Source: Metabacillus indicus LMG 22858
Lineage (GTDB): Bacteria; Bacillota; Bacilli; Bacillales; Bacillaceae
Reading direction: 5' to 3'
DNA length: 64,000 bases
NCBI RefSeq assembly: GCF_000708755.2
Contig: NZ_JGVU02000007.1
Location: forward strand, 239,320-303,319
Below are positions 18,609-30,199 of the stretch, piece after piece. Positions within the stretch are counted from its first letter, which is position 1; the number at the start of each line of letters is the position of its first letter. Position numbers and translations under genes: made by a program. A model generated the notes under the pieces. The model was not told the origin of the DNA, made no database searches, and was given only the letters and a program-made list of their open reading frames with translations.

Positions 18609-18899
18609 CTATTCTAAGATTGACGGTACGCGGATGTATCCGTCTTTATGGTCAGGAGCGTTCTTCACAACGTCCTCAACCGGCAATCCTTTTTCTGCTT
18701 TGTCCTCGCGCAGGATGTTTTTCATCTCAAGGACGTGTGTTGTCGGCTCTACGCCAGTTGTATCGAGCTCATTCAGCTGCTCGGCGAACGTGATGATCGC
18801 ATCGAGCTGCGTTGTGAACATTTCCGTTTCTTCTTCTGTTATCGCTAAACGTGCAAGATTTGCAACGTGCTTCACTTCTTCTTTTGAAATGCGTGACAT
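18609..18899 (-). CDS. gatC: Aspartyl/glutamyl-tRNA amidotransferase subunit C
   Basis: GatC, 96 residues, stabilises the GatA-GatB complex by wrapping around both. The protein begins [18 protein letters not shown], the hallmark N-terminal helix, and ends with the extended [10 protein letters not shown] tail. GGAGGTGG before ATG 18899 sets the start; an upstream frame extension to 18950 has no ribosome site. First gene of gatCAB. Confidence 0.95.
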   Translation of the reverse strand: MSRISKEEVKHVANLARLAITEEETEMFTTQLDAIITFAEQLNELDTTGVEPTTHVLEMKNILREDKAEKGLPVEDVVKNAPDHKDGYIRVPSILE

Positions 18900-18996
18900 G
18901 GGGCTCCACCTCCGATAAATCTCGTGTAAACAATACTCTGATGATAACAAAAGTCATTGCATTAAAGCAACAAAAGGCCGTGATTATTCGGGTTTT

Positions 18997-19920
18997 CTAC
19001 AGTTCCTGATCGAGCACCTTCTTCACAATGTTCGGATGATCTGTCATAATGCCGTCTGCACCGATCTCCACAAGCCTCCGGACACTGTCTTCGTCGTTGA
19101 TTGTCCAGTACTGGACCGCGATGCCGCGCTTGTGGAGAGATTCTGTCAGGCGTTCTGTCGCAAGGTTCATACCGCTTGCCTCCATCGGGATCTGGACGGC
19201 TGTGTATTTTTCCATAGGAACGATGCGGTCTAAGTAAAGTTTGTGGGCGATGACAAAATTCCGCGTGGCTCCTTGGGCAGGACTGACAGGGACCGTCCCG
19301 TCCGTTGCTTCAATAAAGTACTCCAGTGCATCGTCGTAAAAGGAGGCGATGATTACTTTATCGCTCATGTTGTGCTTTCTGATTAGATCTGCCATTTTGT
19401 CTGCTAATGCCGGATCGTCCGTTTTGAGCTCAATCGTCATGGGATAGCCGGGGAACGCGTTGAAGATTTCATCCATGGAAGGAATTGTGATGCCTTTGTT
19501 CCGGTAAGGGTAGCTTCCGTCCGGACCGATGAAATGATAGCCTGCGTCGAGTTTCTGCAGTTCGTTTAGCATCATGTCTTTGACAGCTCCCGTACCGTTT
19601 GTGGTTCTGTCGACAGTGTCATCATGAATGACGATCACCTCCCCGTCTTTAGAAAGATGAACATCCATCTCCAGCATATCCACTCCGAGCTTTTTAGACA
19701 GCGAAAAAGCAGCCATCGTATTGCCGGGCGCCATGCCGGCACCGCCCTGGTGAGCAATGATGAGCGGCCGGTTCCCTTTTTTGAGAAACGTCTGGTTTTC
19801 CGTTTGAGTGACAGGGATGAATTGAATGATGACAAAAAAGAGCAGTGCGGTGATGAGGATGACAGCGGAAATATTGAGTGCGGTTTTCTTTTTCCTGTCG
19901 GGCTGAGGTATTGGTTGCAT
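18997..19920 (-). CDS. Glycerophosphodiester phosphodiesterase, membrane-anchored
   Basis: The enzyme hydrolyses glycerophosphodiesters (lipid head groups) to glycerol-3-phosphate and an alcohol. A single N-terminal membrane segment (about residues 16-36, ALNISAVILITALLFFVI) anchors a GDPD domain with the catalytic LIIAHQGGAGMAPGNT, EMDVHLSKDGEVIVIHD and TIELKTD motifs; the two acidic residues and paired histidines bind the metal. In the usual HRG(A) motif the arginine is replaced by glutamine (HQGG), which is seen in some family members. ATG 19920 is chosen because GGAGGT lies seven bases before it; an upstream ATG at 19947 lacks such a site. It is separated from gatC and from galR, so probably monocistronic. 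Confidence 0.9.
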   Translation of the reverse strand: MQPIPQPDRKKKTALNISAVILITALLFFVIIQFIPVTQTENQTFLKKGNRPLIIAHQGGAGMAPGNTMAAFSLSKKLGVDMLEMDVHLSKDGEVIVIHDDTVDRTTNGTGAVKDMMLNELQKLDAGYHFIGPDGSYPYRNKGITIPSMDEIFNAFPGYPMTIELKTDDPALADKMADLIRKHNMSDKVIIASFYDDALEYFIEATDGTVPVSPAQGATRNFVIAHKLYLDRIVPMEKYTAVQIPMEASGMNLATERLTESLHKRGIAVQYWTINDEDSVRRLVEIGADGIMTDHPNIVKKVLDQEL

Positions 19921-20046
19921 AGGCTGGACCTCCATTGTCGTTGTCATTTCTTTATATCATGGAGGAGCTTTGATTATGTATTAAATTTTAGTTAAATTGA
20001 GCCCTGTTTCATCGGCGGTGTGCGGTTTACCTGAGAATTTTCAGGC

Positions 20047-20160
20047 TTTACTTGCCTCTTTTAAAGATTTACTTGCCATCTATTAAATTTTACTTGCCGC
20101 TTAAGCGAGGTTTCTTGCCGGAGATTCTGTTTTACTTGCCGGCTAGGCACATTTACTTGA
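20047..20160. repeat. Six-copy degenerate 21-bp tandem repeat (TTTACTTGCC core)
   Basis: TTTACTTGCC or close variants recur at 20047, 20068, 20089, 20110, 20131 and 20152, a 21-bp period with diverged spacers. It fills most of the 19948-20264 intergenic region between the GDPD gene and galR, where I see no gene. Confidence 0.8.
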
Positions 20161-20208
20161 AAATTCCCAAACGCATCCAATATACTCACGCATTCCTTTG
20201 ATTCACAA

Positions 20209-20234
20209 TAAAAAAACACCGCACGCGGTGTTTT
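20209..20234 (-). terminator. Terminator of the galactoside operon (after galR)
   Basis: On the minus strand AAAACACCG pairs with CGGTGTTTT around a four-base loop, followed by a long T run. It follows galR by about 30 bp. Confidence 0.88.
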
Positions 20235-20239
20235 CCCTT

Positions 20240-20259
20240 TTAAACAAACGTTTAATTAA
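20240..20259. repeat. 20-bp element shared with 37702-37721
   Basis: TTAAACAAACGTTTAATTAA occurs here and, inverted, at 37702-37721. The core AAACGTTT is palindromic. Here it lies between the galR stop codon and its terminator. Confidence 0.6.
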
Positions 20260-20264
20260 ACGTC

Positions 20265-21278
<1,014 letters not shown>

Positions 21279-21293
21279 TCAATATCTTCTTGT

Positions 21294-23834
21294 TTAAACC
21301 AATCCAAATGTAAATGATGTTCTGGATCTGTACGCTTCATGTGCTGCAAGCCTGTGAGTATGCAGCCCCGGCACTAGAAGTGATTCCGGAATCCGCTGCG
21401 TTTCAACGCAGATTGCCGCATATGGCCCTTTAGCCTGTTCCGCCTTCAGCGGATGCACCGTGTCCATTTTGTTGGCCGTATAAATGACCGCTGCAGGCTC
21501 TGACGTCTGCACCGTCATCTTCCGGCCGCTTTCTTCTTCCTGAACGATGATTTGGTTAAGGTCGCGCTGTTCAAGAAGAAAAAGGTGATCATACCCGTTT
21601 CCGGCATTAATAATATGCCGATTGTCTGACTCTGCTGCTTCTCTTACCAGTTTACCAGTTTTCAGATCAAACGGGGTGTCTTTTACAGGAATCCACTTTC
21701 CTGTCGGGAGCTGATCCTCGTCCATTTCTGCGATGCCTTCTGCATTCAGCTGAAGCGCATGGCCGAGCACGTCCCGCCCGCTGTCTGCAGACAGATTGAA
21801 ATACGCATGATTTGTCAGGCTTAACCACGTATCCTTGTCAGACCGTGCTTCATAGTCAATCGTAAACGTATTGTCGCAGTCAAGCGTGTAGGTCACCTGC
21901 ACGTCAAGGTTGCCGGGATATCCGCCCTCTCCGTCCCTGCTGAAGTGTGTAAGGACAGCAACAGCTGCATCATCCCGCTTTTCCGTCCTGACGTTCCAGT
22001 AAACACTGTGAAAACCGTGCGGACCGCCGTGCAGCTGGTGCTCCCCCTCGTTTGCCTCAAGCTTGTAAGGACCAAGCTGCGCGTCCTGAATGCGGCCGGC
22101 AACGCGACCGATCAGAGCACCGAGGTAATACGGATTTTCGAGATACTGTTCCGCGTGGTCATATGCGAGAACAACATTTTCAAAGGTTCCGTTTTTGTCT
22201 GGTGCCATAATGGATGTGATGGTCCCGCCGAGGTTCAGGAAGCTGACTGAGTATCCCTGGCTGTTTTCAAGGGTGTATTTCTCAATGTTTTGCTGCGGAT
22301 GCTTGAGAATCGTTTCGTGAAGGATGTTCATGCGTATCGTTCCTCTCTGTTTTAAACACTCTATAAAGTGGTTAAAATGCTTATTCCCTTCAATAGTTCG
22401 TTTAAAAACGCCCGCATCCTCCAGAACCCTGCTGAATTTTATGCCAACTTCTTTTTTCAGGACAGCATCGATCGTTTTCTTTTCAAAAGTTCCGTATTTG
22501 GCCTGCAGCTGATTGACCCATTGGAGGTGGTGTTCAGGAACAGAACCGCCTTCACCAAGCAGGTGAGCTTCGATCTGCTGAAGTTCGTTTTTCAGCCGCT
22601 CCGGAAGGACAGCAAGTCCCATGACTTCAATCAGGCCGATATTTTCTTTTTTGATGTGATGGAGGTCCGCATGCGGATGGAAAATGCCCATCGGGTGCTC
22701 TTCGCTCGTTCGGTTGTTGCGCAGAACAAGATCAAGCTCAAACTCGCCGCCGCGCATTCTGGCAATCGGTGTGACCGTCTGGTGCGGTTCATCTCCTGTA
22801 AAGGCCAGAATATCCGCCTCACGGTTCGAGTACGTTTTCCACGTATTCAGCACGTGCTCTGCTGCCTCAACAAGCGGGGCTTTGTCCGCAGAACGCAGAC
22901 GCAGCACAGACATTGGCCATTTTACTCTTGCGAACGACACATCAGGAAAATGCGGAATTTCAAATACTGCTTCATCCGGTGCCTCCGCCATCGCAAATGA
23001 ATAGCGCCCTGCCTGATAGTGGTCATGCGATAGAATCGAGCCGCCGACAATAGGAAGATCTGCGTTTGAACCTATGAAATAATGCGGGAACTGCTCAACG
23101 AACGCAAGCAGCCTCCTGAAGGCGTCCCCGTTGATTTTCATGTCCCGGTGCTCTCCTGATAAAACAATGGAATGCTCGTTGTAGTAAATATACGGAGAGT
23201 ACTGGAAATACCACTTCTCGCTCTCTAGCGAAAGTTCAATAATCCGGTGATTGGCGCGTGCCGGATGGCCTATGCGCCCCGCGTACCCTTCATTTTCTGC
23301 GCAAAGGAGGCATTTCGGATAGGCTGCATCGTTTTTGGCAGCCTTCTCTCTTGCAATGTCGCGCGGGTCTTTTTCCGGTTTTGAGAGATTGATGGTGATA
23401 TCAATCTCCCCGTACTCAGTTGGGGTTTTGTAATGGATGTTTTTCGCAATCCGTTTTGTCTGGATGTAATTGCTGTTCTGACTGAGTTTATAAAAGTAAT
23501 CGGTCGCAATTTCAGGCGACAGGCTGTAGTATTCTTCGAATGTCTGCTGAATGTGGGATGGTTTATCTAAAAAGACATTCATCAGGCCTGCAGACAGTTT
23601 TTCTTTTTCATCAAAGGTTCCCTCAACCACCCCGCGTCTGGCTGCGTCTTCAACCAAAACGTCCAGGAGATCCGGAACTGTCAATAGAGTCTCAGGCAGA
23701 CCGCATTCTTCATAGGCATCAATCCCAAGCAGTCCGATCAGCTGATTCCGTGCGTACACGCGGTCTCTGTCTGTGATGAATTTTTTCTGGATGGCTTGCT
23801 CTGTTAATTGATTGACGAATGAAGACATGTTCAT
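21294..23834 (-). CDS. GalT-GalM fusion: galactose-1-phosphate uridylyltransferase / aldose 1-epimerase
   Basis: A single 846-residue frame encodes two Leloir enzymes. Residues 1-501 are a class II GalT (transfers UMP between UDP-glucose and galactose-1-phosphate), with [10 protein letters not shown], the active-site-side [11 protein letters not shown] and the C-terminal GalT domain. Residues 502-846 are a GalM mutarotase (interconverts alpha and beta galactose), with [28 protein letters not shown] and the C-terminal ETQRIPES. The junction has no stop codon. An AGAGAGGAA ribosome site sits 10 bases before the internal ATG at 22331, so GalM can probably also be made alone. This looks like a recently fused gene pair, by a small indel or loss of a stop. 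ATG 23834 overlaps the galE stop as ATGA. Confidence 0.88.
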   Translation of the reverse strand: MNMSSFVNQLTEQAIQKKFITDRDRVYARNQLIGLLGIDAYEECGLPETLLTVPDLLDVLVEDAARRGVVEGTFDEKEKLSAGLMNVFLDKPSHIQQTFEEYYSLSPEIATDYFYKLSQNSNYIQTKRIAKNIHYKTPTEYGEIDITINLSKPEKDPRDIAREKAAKNDAAYPKCLLCAENEGYAGRIGHPARANHRIIELSLESEKWYFQYSPYIYYNEHSIVLSGEHRDMKINGDAFRRLLAFVEQFPHYFIGSNADLPIVGGSILSHDHYQAGRYSFAMAEAPDEAVFEIPHFPDVSFARVKWPMSVLRLRSADKAPLVEAAEHVLNTWKTYSNREADILAFTGDEPHQTVTPIARMRGGEFELDLVLRNNRTSEEHPMGIFHPHADLHHIKKENIGLIEVMGLAVLPERLKNELQQIEAHLLGEGGSVPEHHLQWVNQLQAKYGTFEKKTIDAVLKKEVGIKFSRVLEDAGVFKRTIEGNKHFNHFIECLKQRGTIRMNILHETILKHPQQNIEKYTLENSQGYSVSFLNLGGTITSIMAPDKNGTFENVVLAYDHAEQYLENPYYLGALIGRVAGRIQDAQLGPYKLEANEGEHQLHGGPHGFHSVYWNVRTEKRDDAAVAVLTHFSRDGEGGYPGNLDVQVTYTLDCDNTFTIDYEARSDKDTWLSLTNHAYFNLSADSGRDVLGHALQLNAEGIAEMDEDQLPTGKWIPVKDTPFDLKTGKLVREAAESDNRHIINAGNGYDHLFLLEQRDLNQIIVQEEESGRKMTVQTSEPAAVIYTANKMDTVHPLKAEQAKGPYAAICVETQRIPESLLVPGLHTHRLAAHEAYRSRTSFTFGLV

Positions 23835-24829
23835 CTGGAATCCTCTCCATATCCGTGTGGTTTTGTTTGATGCCAGTTCCACGCATCCTGCAAAATCGTT
23901 TTGATGTTTGTTCGCGCCGGCTCCCAGCCGAGAATGGCTTTTGCTTTACCAGATGAAGCGACGAGCGTGCTCGGGTCGCCTGCTCTGCGAGGTGCGGCGG
24001 CAGCAGGAATCGGATGGCCCGTCACTTCGCGCGCCTCCCGAATCATCTCGCTGACTGAGAAGCCGCGGCTGCTGCCGAGGTTGATAATGGTGCTCTCCCC
24101 TTGTCTGCTCAAATAGTTCAAGGCAAGAAGGTGTGCATCAATCAGGTCTTCTACGTGAACGTAATCACGGATGCATGTGCCATCAGGCGTCGGGTAATCA
24201 TCTCCGTAGATCGAGATGTGCTCTCTCTGTCCGAGCGCCACCTGCAGGATAATCGGCACCAGGTGTGTTTCAGGTGTGTGATCTTCGCCGATTTCAGCAT
24301 CTGCCCGCGCGCCCGCCACATTGAAATAGCGGAGAGACACATAACGGATGCCGTATGCTTGCTCGCACCAGCGCATCATTTTCTCCATCATCAGCTTGGA
24401 TTCGCCGTACGGATTTGTCGGGTTTGCCGGTTCGGTTTCCGTAATCGGAACAGTCTCCGGTTCGCCGTAAACAGCTGCCGTAGACGAAAAGACAATCTCT
24501 TTTACACCGTGCTTTTGCATCACTTCAAGCAGGACCTGGAGCCCGTAAACGTTATTCCGGAAATATTTGAGCGGCTTTTCCACTGATTCGCCCACTAAGC
24601 TGCTTGCAGCAAAATGCAGCACCTGGGTGATAGTCTCTTTTTCAAAAACGCTGTTTAAAAAGGATTCGTCTCTTAAGTCCCCTTCGTAAAAGCTTGCTTC
24701 AGGGTGAACGGCTTTTCTGTGCCCGGTCTGCAGATTGTCGACCACAACCGTGTCGATCCCCCGGCCGATGAGTTGGTAGACGGCATGGGAGCCGATGTAG
24801 CCGGCCCCGCCAAGAACTAATACGCTCAT
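23831..24829 (-). CDS. galE: UDP-glucose 4-epimerase
   Basis: GalE, 332 residues, interconverts UDP-galactose and UDP-glucose with bound NAD. The Rossmann motif [14 protein letters not shown] opens the protein, and the catalytic YxxxK is YGESK near 148 with the serine in SSTAAVYG. Start ATG 24829 overlaps the galK stop (ATGA) and follows GGGGG; the galT-galM start overlaps its own stop in the same way. Cytosolic Leloir enzyme. Confidence 0.95.
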   Translation of the reverse strand: MSVLVLGGAGYIGSHAVYQLIGRGIDTVVVDNLQTGHRKAVHPEASFYEGDLRDESFLNSVFEKETITQVLHFAASSLVGESVEKPLKYFRNNVYGLQVLLEVMQKHGVKEIVFSSTAAVYGEPETVPITETEPANPTNPYGESKLMMEKMMRWCEQAYGIRYVSLRYFNVAGARADAEIGEDHTPETHLVPIILQVALGQREHISIYGDDYPTPDGTCIRDYVHVEDLIDAHLLALNYLSRQGESTIINLGSSRGFSVSEMIREAREVTGHPIPAAAAPRRAGDPSTLVASSGKAKAILGWEPARTNIKTILQDAWNWHQTKPHGYGEDSR

Positions 24830-26007
24830 ATGTGAACCCCCAATTCGATTTCGCATGCTCCGTCCCCGATGTTTGCGATGTAAAAGGACGCTTCGTAGCC
24901 GATTTCAGAGAGATATGCACGGCCTACTTCTCTTAAAAAGTCTTCAGCCGCCGTTTTCTCTACAATGGCAATCGCACAGCCGCCAAAGCCTGCTCCCGTC
25001 ATCCGCGCGCCAATGACGCCGTTTTGTTTCCAGGCAGCTTCCACTAATGCATCAAGCTCTTTTCCTGTTACTTCGTAATCATCGCGAAGGGAGCGGTGGG
25101 ACGCGTTCATGAGCTCGCCGAACGTATACAGGTCGTTCCTTTCAAGCGCTTCGAGAGCCTGAATCGTCCGCTCATTTTCGCTCACAGCATGACGCGCGCG
25201 CTTACGGACGGTCTCACTGCTGATTGCGGATGCATAGCGTTCAAACGTTTCAGCTGATAGTTCGCCAAGTGACTGCGCAGGCACTTTTTCCTGCAGAATA
25301 CGGAGTGCCTCTTCGCATTCCCCGCGGCGTTCATTGTATTTTGAACCAGCAAGCTCTCTCCGTTTGTTCGTATTCATGATGACAATTACGTGGTGATCGA
25401 GCTCAATCGGTGCATAGCGGTAGTTCAGTGTCTGGCAGTCAAGCAGCATCCCGCACGCTTTTTTCCCCATGCCGATGGCAAACTGATCCATGATGCCGCT
25501 GTTGACTCCGATATATTGATTTTCAACGACCTGCCCAAGCTTCACCATGTCAATCCGGTCGATTTTCAAATTGAACAGTTTTTCGAGCATGACGCCTGTG
25601 ACCATTTCAACCGATGCGGATGAAGAAAGCCCTGCCCCGTTCGGAATGTTTCCGTAGATTAAAAGGTCCAGCCCTTCTTCGATGGCGTATCCGCGTTCCT
25701 TAAGGGCTGCTATCATGCCTTTCGGATAGTTCGCCCAATCGTCTTCGGACCTGTAAGCTAAATCGTCAAGCGGGCACTCCACAATGCCTTTGTCAGGAAA
25801 ATTCACGGAGTACATGCGAATCATTCGGTCTGAACGCTTTGCCGCAAGGGCATACGTTCCATACGTGATCGCACATGGAAAGACGTGTCCGCCGTTGTAA
25901 TCCGTATGTTCCCCGATCAGGTTAATGCGTCCCGGAGCGAAAAAACTGCGGTAGCTCCCGCTTCCAAATGTCGATTGGAATAATGTTTCCAGTTCAGCCG
26001 CATTCAT
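24826..26007 (-). CDS. galK: Galactokinase
   Basis: GalK, 393 residues, a GHMP-family kinase that phosphorylates galactose at C1. It shows the galactose-binding signature [15 protein letters not shown] (27-41), the ATP-binding [11 protein letters not shown] near 123, and the C-terminal [12 protein letters not shown] motif. Its start overlaps the stop of the GH42 gene by four bases (ATGA), so it is translationally coupled to galactoside hydrolysis. Confidence 0.97.
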   Translation of the reverse strand: MNAAELETLFQSTFGSGSYRSFFAPGRINLIGEHTDYNGGHVFPCAITYGTYALAAKRSDRMIRMYSVNFPDKGIVECPLDDLAYRSEDDWANYPKGMIAALKERGYAIEEGLDLLIYGNIPNGAGLSSSASVEMVTGVMLEKLFNLKIDRIDMVKLGQVVENQYIGVNSGIMDQFAIGMGKKACGMLLDCQTLNYRYAPIELDHHVIVIMNTNKRRELAGSKYNERRGECEEALRILQEKVPAQSLGELSAETFERYASAISSETVRKRARHAVSENERTIQALEALERNDLYTFGELMNASHRSLRDDYEVTGKELDALVEAAWKQNGVIGARMTGAGFGGCAIAIVEKTAAEDFLREVGRAYLSEIGYEASFYIANIGDGACEIELGVHI

Positions 26008-27956
26008 TGTGTGTGTCCCCCTTTTGACCGTGCCAGAATTTTCGTCTCAAACGGCTGCAGCACTTCTCCTTCAAAGACCGCATCTTCATCATTGTGGTTC
26101 ATGACGATGGCATGCTCTCCTCTGATGACCACTTCGACACCCGGAGCTGATTCGATATAGGAGATGCCGGACTCGTTCAAAACAGATAATGCAAGCTCAC
26201 CCAGCACCTTTTCTTCTGCACCGGTTCCGACGTAATAGGCTTTTCCTTCCCCAAATTTGTTCACCGTAACAGCGGCATAGTTTTTATAAAAACGGTCGCT
26301 GTAGGTATACAGGGTTTCCGCTGCTGCCGGACGGACAAGGTCTCTCCATACGCTGCCTGACGCTTCTGTTTTACTGTCGGCTGAAACAATGGAGACGTGC
26401 TGGCCGCCGTGAAGCGACTCAGCCTCATCGATTTCAATTCCAAGCAGATCCTTCAGCTGATAAGGTGCCTTTTCACCGAACGGGATATTGTTGTCTTTGT
26501 TTTTCATGCCTGCACGGAAGGAGAAAATCACCGTTCCGCCGTTTTCAGCAAAAGCTTTCAGTCTTGCGGCAAGTTCGTCGTCAACCAGTGTGAGCACCGG
26601 GACGAGCACAACTTTATAGGATGAAAAATCATGATCGTACCGCAGGACGTCAACCGGTACATTTACATCATGGAAAGGCTGATAGAGCCTCATCAGTTCG
26701 TTTGTAAATTCAAGCTGCGAGCTCTGCTGCTGGATGCGCATTGACCAGACGTTGTCAAAGTCATAAAGAACGGCAACATCTGCCTCAATCGGCGCCTGGA
26801 ATACCTCTTCATGCTTACGGACTTCTTTGAATACTTCCTGCACCTCGTAAAATTTGCGGGAACGCGTGTTGTCTGCATCAAGAATGCCGAGGCAATACTG
26901 CTCAGCCCCTCTGTTCATGCCGCGGAACCGGAAGTAAAGCATGTTGCTGCACCCGTGTGCGAATGCATGATAGGACCAAAGCTGCGCCTGGCCGGGTCTT
27001 GGCAGGTAGCCGATGATATCATGTCCCTGTGCACCCATCAGCTGCTCAACGATCCAGAAGTTTTCACGCTTGATGCCGCGGACAAATCCTAGAGTGAATG
27101 ACAGAAAAGCAGGCGATACCGGTTTCGTCAGTCCTCCCCATACTGGATAGTTGTCATAGGAAACGAAATCAAGTTCTCTTGAAAACTCGTTATGGTCAAA
27201 CCATTTTCCGAAAAAGCCGCCAGGAAGATTCGTCGTGACTTCCTGATGTGAGCCTTTCAGCTTTTTTACGAGATTCAGATGCATTTTCGCGAAGCTGCTG
27301 AGAGATTCGCTTCTGAATCTTGCCCAGTCAAGCATCATAGCCGGGTTATGAACCGTAATTGTCGGTTTCGGGACAGGGACTTCATCGAATGCGTTGTACG
27401 TCTGCCCCCAGAAAATCGTGCCCCAGCGTTTGTTCAGCTCCTCAGCCGTTTCATATTTTCTCTCAAGAAACCGGTGAAAGGCTTCTCTGCACCCGCCGCA
27501 GTAGCACATGTCACTGCCTTCATGGCCAAGCTCGTTATCAATCTGCCAGGAAACAATGCCGCTCTCATCCTGATAGTGTGTGACCAGTTTTTCTACGATT
27601 GCAAGAGAGTAAGTCTGATAGGTTTTTGAATTATAGCAGTACTGTCTTCTGCCCCCGAAAGATTTCGGATGGCCGTGTTCATCTTCAAGAAGAATATCAG
27701 GGTGTTTTTTGACAAGCCAGGCAGGAAACGTAGCCGTCGGAGTGCCGAACATAACGGCGATTCCCTCTTCTTTAAACCTTTTGATGACTCCGTCAAAAAA
27801 AGAGAAGTCGTACTTTCCTTCTTCAGGCTCCATCAAGTGCCAGGCGAACTCGCCGATGCGCACCATGTTTACGCCCATTTCCTTCATTTTTTCAATATCT
27901 TCGCCGAACAGGGATGGATCCCAATGCTCTGGATAGTAATCAACGCCTAAATACAT
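26004..27956 (-). CDS. Beta-galactosidase, GH42 family
   Basis: A 650-residue retaining glycosidase. The start MYLGVDYYPEHWDPS and the acid/base glutamate in QIDNELGHEG (near 145) are typical of GH42. A cysteine group CYCGGC follows, the family zinc site. The likely nucleophile glutamate is in WIVEQLMGAQG near 310. The C-terminus holds the trimerisation and beta-sandwich domains. There is no signal peptide, so it acts on imported galactosides. Three bases separate it from the alpha-galactosidase; its ribosome site GGGG overlaps that stop. Confidence 0.94.
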   Translation of the reverse strand: MYLGVDYYPEHWDPSLFGEDIEKMKEMGVNMVRIGEFAWHLMEPEEGKYDFSFFDGVIKRFKEEGIAVMFGTPTATFPAWLVKKHPDILLEDEHGHPKSFGGRRQYCYNSKTYQTYSLAIVEKLVTHYQDESGIVSWQIDNELGHEGSDMCYCGGCREAFHRFLERKYETAEELNKRWGTIFWGQTYNAFDEVPVPKPTITVHNPAMMLDWARFRSESLSSFAKMHLNLVKKLKGSHQEVTTNLPGGFFGKWFDHNEFSRELDFVSYDNYPVWGGLTKPVSPAFLSFTLGFVRGIKRENFWIVEQLMGAQGHDIIGYLPRPGQAQLWSYHAFAHGCSNMLYFRFRGMNRGAEQYCLGILDADNTRSRKFYEVQEVFKEVRKHEEVFQAPIEADVAVLYDFDNVWSMRIQQQSSQLEFTNELMRLYQPFHDVNVPVDVLRYDHDFSSYKVVLVPVLTLVDDELAARLKAFAENGGTVIFSFRAGMKNKDNNIPFGEKAPYQLKDLLGIEIDEAESLHGGQHVSIVSADSKTEASGSVWRDLVRPAAAETLYTYSDRFYKNYAAVTVNKFGEGKAYYVGTGAEEKVLGELALSVLNESGISYIESAPGVEVVIRGEHAIVMNHNDEDAVFEGEVLQPFETKILARSKGGHTQ

Positions 27957-27959
27957 GTC

Positions 27960-30185
27960 TCATCCCCCATTTTTCGTAAGGTAAAATACGTGTGACTGAA
28001 AATCTCCGCTGCGTTCTGCAAGCTGCTTATTGACGCCGTTGTACTGGACAGGAAGCGGCATTCCTCTTTGCATCAGCTCATCTCCGCCGTATTCAGCGCC
28101 GTTCACCCTGTACGTGCTGTCTGCTTCGAGCCCCGCAAGCTTCAGCGTCCTGATTTTTTTCGGAGTTGCTTCCGCAAGCACCTGATACCAGCCGACAAGC
28201 GCTTCAGAACGGTCTTTGGACACAATCATCCAGGCGGTTTCGTTTGATTCAAACGGGCTGATCAGCCGGTGGAAATCGCCGTTTCTGACCAGTGTGCGGT
28301 GTGACTTGTATGTCTCGATTTGTTTTTTTACTTCTTCCTTCTCTTCCTCTGTCATTTTGTTCGGATCAAGCTCATAGCCGAACGTGCCGAAGTAGGCGGC
28401 ATCCCCGCGCATTTTCAGCGAGGTTTTGCGCAGCGTCTGATGGTTCGGCACGTCTGATACGTGGGAGCCGATGCTGTAGATCGGATATACAAAAGATGAG
28501 CCGTACTGGATCTTAAGGCGCTCAACGGCATCCGTGTCATCACTTGCCCATGCCTGCGGTGCATAGTAGAGCATCCCGGCATCAAACCGGCCCCCGCCTC
28601 CTGCACAAGATTCAAACAGGACGTCCGGGTACTTCTCTGTCAATCTTTCATATAACTCATAGACTCCGAGGATATAGCGGTGGAAAAATTCTCCCTGACG
28701 GTCCTGTCCAAGCGCTGCGGAGTAAGCCTCCGTGATGTTTCTGTTCATATCCCATTTGATGTAGCTGAGCTTTGCCGACTCGATGATGGAGGACATCCGC
28801 TCATACAGATAATCAACGACTTCGCCGCGCGTATAATCGAGCACCCACTGATTCCGGCCGTATGTGACCGGCCGCTCAGGATCATGAATCACCCATTCAG
28901 GATGCCTGCTGAAAAGATCGCTCTCCTCAGAAATCATCTCCGGCTCAAACCAAAGACCGAATTTCAGCCCTTCGCTGCGTACCGCATCAGCCAGGGCATC
29001 GATGCCTTCAGGCAGTTTCTTCAAATCGACGAACCAGTCGCCGAGAGAAGTTGTATCATCATTGCGTTTTCCAAACCAGCCGTCGTCAAGGACAAACAGC
29101 TCAACACCGAGCTCTTTAGCCTGCTTTGCAATCGCTGTAATCTTATCAGCGTTAAAATCGAAATACGTAGCTTCCCAGTTGTTGATCAGAACAGGACGAT
29201 CCCGTTTCTGCCAGACGGGCGCGATAAGGTGATCCCTGAACAGGTCGTGCGTGGACTGGGTGAGCCCGTTCAACCCTTCATCAGAATACGTCAGAACGGC
29301 TTCAGGTGTATGAAACACCTCGCCCGGGACCAGATGCCAGCTGAACTGAAACGGATGAATTCCCATCTGGATGCGTGCTGCATCGTAGTGATCCACTTCC
29401 GCCTGCGCTAAAAAGTTTCCGCTGTATACGAACTGGAAGCTGTACGCTTCTCCGGAAGTTTCTGTTGTATTTGCACGTTTAAACGCCATATACGGATTGT
29501 GGTGATGCGAGCTTGCGCCTCTAATGCTTGAGATGGACTGGATACCCGTCTGAAGCTTTCGTTCTTTTAAATGGCGTTCTCTTGACCATGTTCCGGCAAG
29601 ATGGACCATCGTAAAATCACTGTCTGAAAGATCAAGGGAGAGACTCATCATTCGCTCAATATCGACCGGCTGCTCCCCTTCGTTTTCAAGACTCGCGTGA
29701 CGGGCAATAGATGCAGAGTGTTCGAAAATCGTATAATAAAGCTTCAATGTCAGCTTTCTCAGTTTATCTGTGAGCGAGATGATCAATGTACTTGCATCAC
29801 CTGCATTCGCAAACGTTGCAGGAAGACCCGGAATCCGCTCTTTTCCTTCCTTTATTTCAAAAGATGTAAATTCAAACTTGCTGACAGAACTTCCGCCTGG
29901 ATGCCTCAGGGAGATGGCAGGCTCTCTGAAATCGCTCGTGCCGTACACCGGATATTCCTGGCATACTGTCTCAAGGGAAAAAGCCGGATCATCCTTATAA
30001 GGATGACAGCTCGCAGCTGTCGGAATGTGATAGGCGGCAAAATGGGAAAAGTCAGGCTGGTGATTCAGCCGTTTTCCATAATACAGCTGGCCAAGCTCCC
30101 CGTTTTTCATCACATGAAAGATATAGCTGACCGTTTTGTTTGCAAGGTGGAATTGGTTGCGTTCTTCATTCATGAATATAGGCAT
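27960..30185 (-). CDS. Alpha-galactosidase, GH36 family
   Basis: A 741-residue cytosolic retaining enzyme that removes alpha-1,6-galactose (melibiose, raffinose family and similar). GH36 motifs in order: NNWEATYFDF, FVLDDGWFGKR, the nucleophile aspartate in KWDMNRNI, the substrate-binding SCAGGGGRFD, and the acid/base aspartate in WASDDTDA. AAAGGAG before ATG 30185 fixes the start 14 bp after the GH35 stop; an upstream frame to 30239 would overlap GH35 and lacks a site. No signal peptide. Confidence 0.94.
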   Translation of the reverse strand: MPIFMNEERNQFHLANKTVSYIFHVMKNGELGQLYYGKRLNHQPDFSHFAAYHIPTAASCHPYKDDPAFSLETVCQEYPVYGTSDFREPAISLRHPGGSSVSKFEFTSFEIKEGKERIPGLPATFANAGDASTLIISLTDKLRKLTLKLYYTIFEHSASIARHASLENEGEQPVDIERMMSLSLDLSDSDFTMVHLAGTWSRERHLKERKLQTGIQSISSIRGASSHHHNPYMAFKRANTTETSGEAYSFQFVYSGNFLAQAEVDHYDAARIQMGIHPFQFSWHLVPGEVFHTPEAVLTYSDEGLNGLTQSTHDLFRDHLIAPVWQKRDRPVLINNWEATYFDFNADKITAIAKQAKELGVELFVLDDGWFGKRNDDTTSLGDWFVDLKKLPEGIDALADAVRSEGLKFGLWFEPEMISEESDLFSRHPEWVIHDPERPVTYGRNQWVLDYTRGEVVDYLYERMSSIIESAKLSYIKWDMNRNITEAYSAALGQDRQGEFFHRYILGVYELYERLTEKYPDVLFESCAGGGGRFDAGMLYYAPQAWASDDTDAVERLKIQYGSSFVYPIYSIGSHVSDVPNHQTLRKTSLKMRGDAAYFGTFGYELDPNKMTEEEKEEVKKQIETYKSHRTLVRNGDFHRLISPFESNETAWMIVSKDRSEALVGWYQVLAEATPKKIRTLKLAGLEADSTYRVNGAEYGGDELMQRGMPLPVQYNGVNKQLAERSGDFQSHVFYLTKNGG

Positions 30186-30199
30186 CGCAGTATGCTCCT

